This document shows positions 57,593-64,000 of a DNA stretch of 64,000 nt, piece after piece. The DNA is from Theristus sp. LFF4_11. Lineage: Eukaryota > Nematoda > Chromadorea > Monhysterida > Xyalidae. The position numbers and the translations under genes were made by a program. The stretch spans positions 22,828 to 86,827 of the forward strand of contig JASANC010003012.1 of assembly GCA_030248135.1 (NCBI GenBank). Direction: 5' to 3'. Each line of letters begins with the position of its first letter. Positions within the stretch are counted from its first letter, which is position 1. The notes beneath the pieces were generated by a model. It was not told the DNA's origin, did no database searches, and worked only from the letters and a program-made list of their open reading frames with translations.

Positions 57593-58946
57593 ATGGCGAA
57601 TGCGAAGCGCATCCAAATGGCACGCCAGGTGTTGCGTCAGTTGACCGCTGGACGTGGCTTTGATCGCCTCGCCGCCGGGGTACGTGAAATGGAATTGTCA
57701 TTATTTGCGAGTTTTTTGTGGCTCTGAACAAGAATTTAAAAAAACTGTTGCAGACACGTTGATTGGTCTGTTTTCTTTTGTTACACGCGGAATACCAAGT
57801 GAGCAAGGAACAAAGTTTTGCAAAAAAAAACTGCAAATTAACAAGAAACACATTGCTCTACACTCGAACTCTTAAATTATAGGCGATCACGTGACGCATA
57901 CTTTCCGTGCAGAACACACTCCACCCCACACAGCAATGCGTGCACAGAAAGCCTGATCACTAACCAATCAGCGAATAGCCTATGAATTTCGGAGTTCGGA
58001 CCGTACTGCAGATCGAAGTGACGGACGTGGACGAGGGCAAATTCAAGTGCGAGCTGACCGTTGAGGAGGAGCACACGAACAAATACGGCACGCTGCATGG
58101 CGGCTTCACGGCGTTCCTGGTCGATCTCGCCACGACGCTCGCCATTTTCCATTCGCACCGACAGGCGCCCGGTGTGTCCGTCGATTTGAACGTCAGGTTC
58201 GGTGGCGGTCGCGTTTCTTTTTCCAAGTTTCAAAAAGTCGGTGCTTTTTTTGCAGAATAACAGTTCTGTTCTGAACATCAAAACTCTGATTGTTTATTGT
58301 GTTCTCATGAACGTGTGTTTTTTTTCAATTTCTGATCGCGTGGATACTGCGGAAGGCTGTTGCACTAATTTTGGATCAACCAGACTAACGGTATTTTTTG
58401 ACCCTCTCCAGAAGCTGCTACAGAGCAGACGTTCGAACGCCTCCAAAGGCTCGCTCAGACGGTGGTACACAATAGCCCACTTGGATAACTGTCTCCACAA
58501 GCAACGCCACCGACAATTCATTCACTGCCATTTAGTTTTCACGAATCTTTCATAATCCCCCGTTGTTGTTGTTGTTGGGATTTTGAGGCGATGTTTTTAG
58601 CCAGGGCTAACCTAGAGAAGCGTACAGAACGCCATTGAGTAGGGCGCCCATCGAGTTTTCTCTGTCATTAAGTGCCTATACACCCCTCGACGGGGCTCGA
58701 TCCCCCGAGCGCACAGACTGTAGCCTAACGCACTACCACCAGGCCACGAGGGTGACTGTATGTTATTGGCATCTTTTCTTCAGTTACATGAAACCAGCGC
58801 AACTCGGCGAGACGGTCGTATTCGACGCGAAGGTGACACGTGCCGGGCGCATGCTTGCGTTCACCACCTGCGACATTCTACGCAAATCGGACGGCGAAAT
58901 ACTGGCACAGAGCAGGCACACCAAGGCGTTCCCACCGGGTCAGTGA
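57593..58946 (+). CDS. ACOT13-like: ACOT13/THEM2-like hotdog-fold acyl-CoA thioesterase
   Basis: Exons 57593-57679, 58012-58196 and 58784-58946 (phases 0 and 2) give 144 residues; human ACOT13 has 140. The protein hydrolyses medium- and long-chain acyl-CoA and acts as a hotdog tetramer, associated with mitochondria in mammals. Recognisable blocks against the human protein are KFKCELTVEEEHTNKYGTLH, GGFTAFLVDLATT, APGVSVDLNVSYMKPAQLGE and EILAQSRHTKAF. The active-site region keeps the Asn (HTN), the HGG and the catalytic Asp (LVD) of this subfamily. Intron 1 contains an M2 MITE inserted just before the acceptor. Intron 2 contains an antisense SINE ending 26 bases before exon 3. The last two residues before the stop are GQ. 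Confidence 0.93.
57861..58003. mobile_element. MITE family M2, copy 4, at the intron 1 acceptor of the thioesterase
   Basis: CACTCGAACTCTTAAATTATAGG and GCCTATGAATTTCGGAGTTCGGACCG ends, flanked by TA (57859-57860 and 58004-58005). The right TA is followed at once by CTGCAG|ATC, the exon 2 acceptor. Confidence 0.78.
58563..58757 (-). mobile_element. tRNA-derived SINE, copy 4 (antisense), before exon 3 of the thioesterase
   Basis: (GTT)n tail complement, GGGATTTTGAGGCGATGTTTTT, GGGGCTCGATCCCCCGAG, then ACCACCAGGCCACGAGGGTGAC. It ends 26 bases before exon 3. Confidence 0.83.
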
Positions 58947-58999
58947 ATGACGGCACTCGAAACACACGGCAACATTCGCATGCGACGCGCTGATTGGCT

Positions 59000-59092
59000 A
59001 AAGGGGCATTCAAAAAGCATTATTTAGTGACAGCGTTGCTATGTTTTAACACAGCTATGCGTCATTAAATACTGCTTCATGAACGCCGCTTA
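59000..59092. mobile_element. Palindromic MITE P90 copy
   Basis: AAAGGGGCATTCAAAAAGCA pairs with ACTGCTTCATGAACGCCGCTT around TGTTTTAACA. Confidence 0.78.
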
Positions 59093-59748
59093 AGACGTAA
59101 TCGATGAAGTCTCAGTTCGGAGACTGTGACGCTGTTGTGGCACAGCAATGTTTCGCACAGACACGCACGCACAAATGTGCTCATACATAATACCTGTGTC
59201 GGAGTATTATGTGTTTGTGACAATACAACATTACTGTGTTATAAACAGACTGTACTGTCATCAGACTCGGAGTTTACAGCCAATCAGCGTGCTGTGAAAG
59301 GAAACTGTGTTTCGGCTGAATCGCAAAACGCAAATTACAAGCAATACAATCGCACACAGCTTTGTCAGTCGCGCGCTGATTCACTCACCCTTTTCGTTTT
59401 TTTTCGGTCGTGCTTTTATCCCTCCAGGCCTCTGAGTTTTGTAATGAATGTATTGTTATGTGGACGTGCGTTTTGTAATTGTCATTCTGTCTGACTGACA
59501 AATGATTTGTGGTGATTGTATTGTTTGCGATTTTTTTGTAGTCTTCATGTAATCTTCAGTTGTTTGTTTTTTTTTGGTTAGAAGTCAGACGATTGCTCAA
59601 GTATTCATTGTTGTTTGTTTAGTCTAACGTCGCTCTCGCTGGCCGGTTTTTTCTCTTTTTTCTTTCTATGGCGTAAAAATTTGCCGGTTTGAGTAGAACT
59701 TGTGTGATTTGTCAGGTTACTGCTAATAAAACGCGTGGTAAATAAAAA

Positions 59749-59904
59749 GTCGAACTCTAAATTATAGGGAATCAGCTGATTGATTGGTGATCACGTGATG
59801 CATGCTTTCTGTGGACGCGGAGTTTGGTTTGCATTGCACAGAAAGCATGCTTACCGTAGTCCCAACCAATCAGCTGATTCTCCATAATTTCGAGTTCGAC
59901 TGTA
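59749..59904. mobile_element. MITE family M2, copy 5
   Basis: AGTCGAACTCTAAATTATAGG pairs with CCATAATTTCGAGTTCGACTG. The subterminal CAGCTGATT and TGATCACGTGATGCATGC are typical of the family. Confidence 0.78.
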
Positions 59905-60091
59905 CGAATGTTCATAATATTTAAAAAATTGGAGCAATTTGAAGGAAAAAAATTGTTTGCTTAAATAAAACAAGAGAAACAGACTCAACGCAGTCAACCA
60001 CCACTTAGGACGCAATTGATTTCCTGCATTTGAATCAGATCCTATAAGATGCCACTACTGATCATACGATACACCCAATCAGTTCACTAAC

Positions 60092-60192
60092 AAGCGGCAT
60101 TCATGAAATGAACCAGTATTTTGTTGAATCATGAAGTATGTGCTGAAACATAGCTGCGCGGTCAGTAAATACCGATTCATGAATGCCCCGTT
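60092..60192. mobile_element. Palindromic MITE P90 copy
   Basis: CTAACAAGCGGCATTCATGAA pairs with TTCATGAATGCCCCGTTAG; a few extra bases near the hinge make this copy slightly longer. Confidence 0.76.
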
Positions 60193-60235
60193 AGTGTTCT
60201 GATTATCCTAATTGAACAGTGCTTCCATTGTGCAG

Positions 60236-63200
60236 GCACCCACGACAGCCAACACCAGAATGGTGCCGCCGAAGCGGGCGGCGCAAACTCGCAAGTGGCG
60301 CAAGTTCTCGCGGAGCAACTCAGTTTAACGCAGGATGAATTGAAGCAACTGCGAGCGGACAAAGCGGCGAAGGAGGCCGAAATTGAGCGACTGCGGAGCA
60401 CGATCGCTTGGTAAGAGTGGCGAAAAGTTTGAAAAGACATTCATGAAATAGTGTTTAGTAACACGGCTGCGCGTCACTAAATACTGCTTCATGAATGCCG
60501 CTTTAGTCTCGCTGGACATAGCGTGCACTCTTTAAAACAGTAAGGTCACGCATTCACAAACAGACACACATGGCACAGCAGCACGCGTTTGTATTTGACT
60601 TGTGATTGTGCAACATTTTTGTGTTATAGACGAGGCCTCTTGTCAAACAAGGTGTTTGGGGTGATGTGGGTCGCAGAGCTAGGTGACATTACGCGTTAAG
60701 ACGCCGGGCGTATCGAGGTACTCGGTTGAAAGCAGGGTCACGTTTGCTACTGAACTATTGAACTGAACTATTGACCCGAATCGAGCAACAGAATCTGAAA
60801 CACCAATCCGCGGTAATAGTGGCAATTATGTATCCAGAATTGTCGGCTTTTCGTATTTTGCGCGTGTCTGAGTCCTCATTTCTGTTACACTGACAGCAAG
60901 CCGAACCGTAATACCGTTCTCAGGTACGAAAGCAAAGAGGTGCAACGCGCGATGGACCAATCGCAGCAGCAGTCGCCCGGCTCGTGTTACAACGAGTTCA
61001 ATGGTGCAACGGTGGTCGTTGATCCGTTGGAAGCGGCGATGGCCGTTCGGCCGCATTCCATGGACATTCCAAGAAAGGTCGCCGATCAGGAGCGACAGCG
61101 GCGACGCCGAAAACGCAAGGTGCAACAGCGCGCACAGTCTGGTGTTTTGAGCTTGTCGAAATGACGTGACGTCAGAATCATGCGTTCTTGGTTCATGCAC
61201 AGCGAGCCGGACTTTCAGATTTGGCTTGTCACTAGAACGTAAAGAAAATTGAGTGAAGAGATGAACGAAATTGGAAAATTAGGGCGCTTGTGTGTGACAC
61301 GCGCAGGCGGACGGTTTTCAAAACTGAGTGACGTCATTTCGGTGCGACACGTTCGAATACGTTCAAACATAGCACCACCACCCATTTTCGTACCTATCAA
61401 TCAATAAATGTTGATTTACATTTCTCGCCACGATCGTTTTGCTGTTTGCTGAATTTTGAAATAATCGATTAGCAAACGAATCCTATCCTATTTTTTTGTT
61501 TTGTTTTTTCAGAGGACGGTAACGACGCGGCGGGCGCACGAAATGCTGCCGGATGAGTATAAGTTTCGCTTTGAGCTCGAGTAAGATAAGAGACACGGAA
61601 TTGCTGTTTTTTTAATTGCTTCATTTTCTGTGTGATAATTTCGAACGTGTCAACTGTTCTTTCAGTTCACGGTGGTCAACCGAGAAAGTGCGTGTGCTTC
61701 CAGCGTTGTCAGAGAAAATGCGACAGATCGAGCCAAATCTTACTGAAAAGGAGATCATTGGTGAGGCTGAACAAAGAAAGATAAGCTGGTGTCATTTCGT
61801 CGTTATTTATAAAACCAATGAGCGTTTGAACGTTTCAAAAAATCGCCTAATTTCCGGTTTTGGTTAGATTTTTTTTTATTTGGTTAGATTTCCGACTGGT
61901 TTCAGTAATGGCAAAGAGTTTCTTCGACAACAACTACAAGATGTTCCGACATCAACAGAATCCAGAGGCGAATAAACTCCGAATAGCAGACGTTTATCGC
62001 ATGAAACGGTTGAAAGTGGTTGGTTTCATGATTGGTTTATTACTTCGGTTATCTTATCTTTTTCTGGTTCGGCGACTCGATGATGCTTGCTTTCGCATAT
62101 GTGAAAGGAGATCAGTTTTCTGCTTGATGCGGCGTTTTGAACGCAGAGTCCTAGAGTGAACCTGTCGCTGTTATAAGATTAGTGGCTGAATTCAACAAAT
62201 TGTCGCGTCGATTGTGAAATTGATGTCATGTCATCGTAGATCAATGTTATGAACTGTTATGAAACTACACATTTTCTGGTGCTCTTATCAAACTGTGATA
62301 GGTGACATTTGTCCGTTGCGCAACTGAGAAGAAAAAAAAACAATTGTGACAGAAACTGGCGCGTCGTCGTCGCGCGTACGAGTCGCTGATGAAAGCGCAA
62401 CAGGCGAATCCGGCGCTGTGCGAGCATCCGTTCGATTCGGTCACGCTCATTCGGTGTCGGCAAGTGCTGTCGCTGACCTATCAGAGCAGCGACGAGGAGG
62501 AGGATGTCAAGCAGAAGGTTGTTGTTGGTCGGCATTTTAGGCGATGTTTTCAGCCACGGCTAACCCAGAGAAGCGTACCGAACGCCATTGAGTAGGGCGC
62601 CCATCGAGTTTTTGCTCTGTCCGGTCTTGATTGCATGGCAAGTCGTGCTTTAAGCGCACTTAACGTCAGTTCCAGTCTGACACGCTTGACTTAATCGACT
62701 ACAGCTCGTGCACCCTGTTGGTTGCCGTGCAACAACCGTGGCAGAACTTATGAGTCATGACATTCATTTTTACCCTCCACTGCCTCCTGAAATTAAGAAT
62801 ACCAAAGCCCGTCCCGTAATCATGCTGGATTTCCACTTCACTATTTACGAAGAAATGAAACAAAGCAAAGCAGTTGAAATCAAGTTCTATCGCTTATTCA
62901 TGTTGAAACAAGCAACGCAACTCCATGAATGAGCCTGCTTTCAATTAACCAATCAGCGTTTGCATGTTTGAATTCACCAGCGCTCATTCGACGGTGTGTC
63001 ACAATTCGCAGCAGATTCCGCACACACGACCGCACACCAAAAGCTTCCGAGTTCGACGATGATGGGAGAGCAACGAACTGTCGCAGATTAAGGCAACACT
63101 CGACCAGCATTACGTCGCGTGCGTTCTCTCGTGTTGCGGTTTTGTATTGTATGATCTTTTAGTTTGGTCCCGCGACTCAATGCGCGCATAGATAGGTAAG

Positions 63201-63675
63201 TAAACAGTTTCATGGATGACGCGGGAATTCGAAGTTGGTAAAGTGATCCGAGTCCCACCTACAATGGGCTGAGTCACTTAGGCGACCTTGAATTGCCACA
63301 TAATGATTGAAACTAGTTTTCTTTCCATGTCTGCACACGCATTCAGTCGCAGAACTTAAAAAAATTGATATTAGAGTAACGCAAGCATAATGTTTCGTTC
63401 GTATTCTAAAGCGCTTCGGCATTCATGAAACAATATTTAGTGACGCGTAGCTGGGTTGAAACGCCGCTGCGCGGTCACTAAATGCTGCTTCATGAATGCA
63501 CCTTTAGTTGCAACGCAGGCCGATGGATTGTTTAATCTGGTTAATGTGACCGTTTGCACATTTGGGTCTGCTCGAAGGCACCGGATCCTTACAAAAGCTG
63601 CCGTCGAAGGACGACGAGTGTCAGTGGTCGGGCAGGGCGCGACCGGCCGGTGCACCGGCGTGGATGTTCAATCAG
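60236..63675 (+). CDS. Uncharacterised coiled-coil/basic protein, 5' and probably 3' incomplete
   Basis: Seven exons can be chained in phase: 60236-60410, 60924-61119, 61513-61580, 61666-61760, 61906-62015, 62353-62517 and, less surely, 63598-63675. The first begins in phase 1, so an upstream exon is missing from the model. Features in order: an amphipathic heptad-like helix (QVAQVLAEQLSLTQDELKQL); a linker with VVVDPLEAAM; a very basic segment (ERQRRRRKRKV); DEYKFRFEL; KMRQIEPNLTEKEIIG; SFFDNNYKMFRH; a second basic helix ARRRRAYESLMKAQQ; CEHPFDSVTLIRCRQVLSL; and an acidic patch SSDEEEDVKQK. The basic helices point to a nuclear or nucleic-acid-binding protein, but I do not recognise the family. 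The donor of the sixth exon is the first base of a SINE tail. If the second exon is not spliced, translation stops at about 61164. Confidence 0.55.
60435..60506. mobile_element. Palindromic MITE P90, short copy in an intron
   Basis: CATTCATGAAATAGTGTTTAGT pairs with ACTAAATACTGCTTCATGAATG. It lies 25 bases after the donor of the exon ending at 60410. Confidence 0.75.
62518..62620 (-). mobile_element. tRNA-derived SINE, truncated copy 5 (antisense)
   Basis: It begins GTTGTTGTTGG immediately after the exon ending AAG at 62517, then CATTTTAGGCGATGTTTTCAGCC and CGCCCATCGAGTTTTTGCTCTGT. The tRNA-like head is missing. Confidence 0.75.
63177..63370 (+). repeat. SINE-like repeat R2, intact copy (empty site for the R1 insertion at 3817)
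   Basis: CTCAATGCGCGCATAGAT through GTCGCAGAACTTAAAAAAATTG is collinear with 3776-3816 plus 4838-4985. Around CATGGATGACGCGG it has one copy of the octamer that is duplicated around the R1 element. Confidence 0.72.
63410..63507. mobile_element. Palindromic MITE P90 copy
   Basis: CTTCGGCATTCATGAAACAAT pairs with ATGCTGCTTCATGAATGCACC; the hinge contains GGTTGAAACGCC. Confidence 0.78.
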
Positions 63676-63710
63676 GTAGGTGGACACAAACAGGCAAAGG
63701 CCAGAACACC

Positions 63711-64000
63711 TAGGGTTGACAAAATACGGCTTTTTTTCAAATCGTGGTGAAAAACTTAGATGCTTACCGGTAAAATTACCGTAATTTTACTCGGAAAAAA
63801 ACGAAAGCCAAAAAGTCCTAAAAACCCACATATTTTTCGCAGCCGACTTTAAACTTGAACCAGGATTTGTGAAAACAGCTTTCAGAATGCTTTGTTCAAA
63901 TTATCCTGCACCAACAAAGAAAAATAAATTATGTTTGGGCCTGAAAATCCAAAAGGTCAGCAATAAATCGAACATTTTTCTTTTGCTCAATCGTTTATAT
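63711..64000. mobile_element. hAT-type element, TAGGGTTG family, runs off the right edge
   Basis: It begins TAGGGTTGACAAAATAC and matches the inverted sequence of 1509-2284 (CGTGGTGAAAAA, TTACCGGTAAAATTACCG, AAACTTGAACCAGGATTTG) for all the sequence that remains in the window. Confidence 0.8.

Larger units (their letters stand above)
58947..60235. other. Spacer between the thioesterase and the right-hand gene
   Basis: It holds P90 MITEs (59000-59092, 60092-60192) and an M2 MITE (about 59749-59904). The exon at 60236 starts in phase 1, so its upstream exon should lie here or be missing; I could not identify it. Confidence 0.5.

Noticed and set aside
39901..63507. A CRISPR-like or regularly spaced repeat array formed by 90-bp units
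   Set aside because: The units are dispersed, palindromic, inverted relative to one another and in a eukaryotic genome; they are MITEs.

Overview
The window is nuclear DNA of an invertebrate animal. Every recognisable gene is split by GT-AG introns. The gene set is metazoan: SARAF, two activin-type TGF-beta ligands, a class B Hsp40, an Angel-type CCR4 nuclease and an ACOT13-like hotdog thioesterase. There are no bacterial operons. I cannot place the phylum from sequence alone.

Layout. (1) 1-12.3 kb: a head-to-tail tandem array on + of one gene family: a last exon (104-1198), a four-exon copy (2516-6346), a decayed copy (about 7370-8043) and a six-exon copy (8821-12326). The N-terminal part resembles the pre-catalytic segment of a widespread transposon-like family of uncharacterised animal proteins. 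The C-terminal part is instead a glutamine-rich tail with two conserved motifs. (2) 12.6-14.5 kb, minus: fragmentary neurochondrin-like exons interrupted by transposons. (3) 16.3-17.6 kb, minus: DNAJB1-type Hsp40 with a perfect six-unit heat-shock element upstream (18300-18327). (4) 19-26.3 kb: SARAF in eight exons, with nested hAT-type elements in intron 2. (5) 27.4-28.2 kb, minus: a small single-pass membrane protein. (6) 28-36.9 kb: gene-poor. (7) 36.9-39.1 kb and 42.8-46.2 kb, both +: two divergent activin-like ligands. (8) 49.0-56.7 kb: an Angel-like protein in eleven exons. (9) 57.6-58.9 kb: the thioesterase. (10) 60.2 kb to beyond 63.7 kb: an uncharacterised basic/coiled-coil protein that runs to or past the right end.

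The second theme is a dense population of short non-autonomous transposons: hAT-type elements with 8-bp target-site duplications, several TA-flanked families, a 90-bp palindromic family in at least nine copies, and a tRNA-derived SINE in five copies. Several insertions sit exactly on, or within a few bases of, splice sites. The best case is SARAF intron 2, where the 8-bp duplication GTTCAGGT spans the exon/intron boundary, leaving a donor on the left of the element and an AG|GT site on the right. Others are activin-like 2 intron 4 (donor), thioesterase intron 1 (acceptor), and SINEs 12 bases before SARAF exon 5 and at the donor of the last gene's sixth visible exon.

Exon boundaries were read by eye from GT-AG signals, reading-frame continuity and family resemblance. 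They should be confirmed with RNA-seq.
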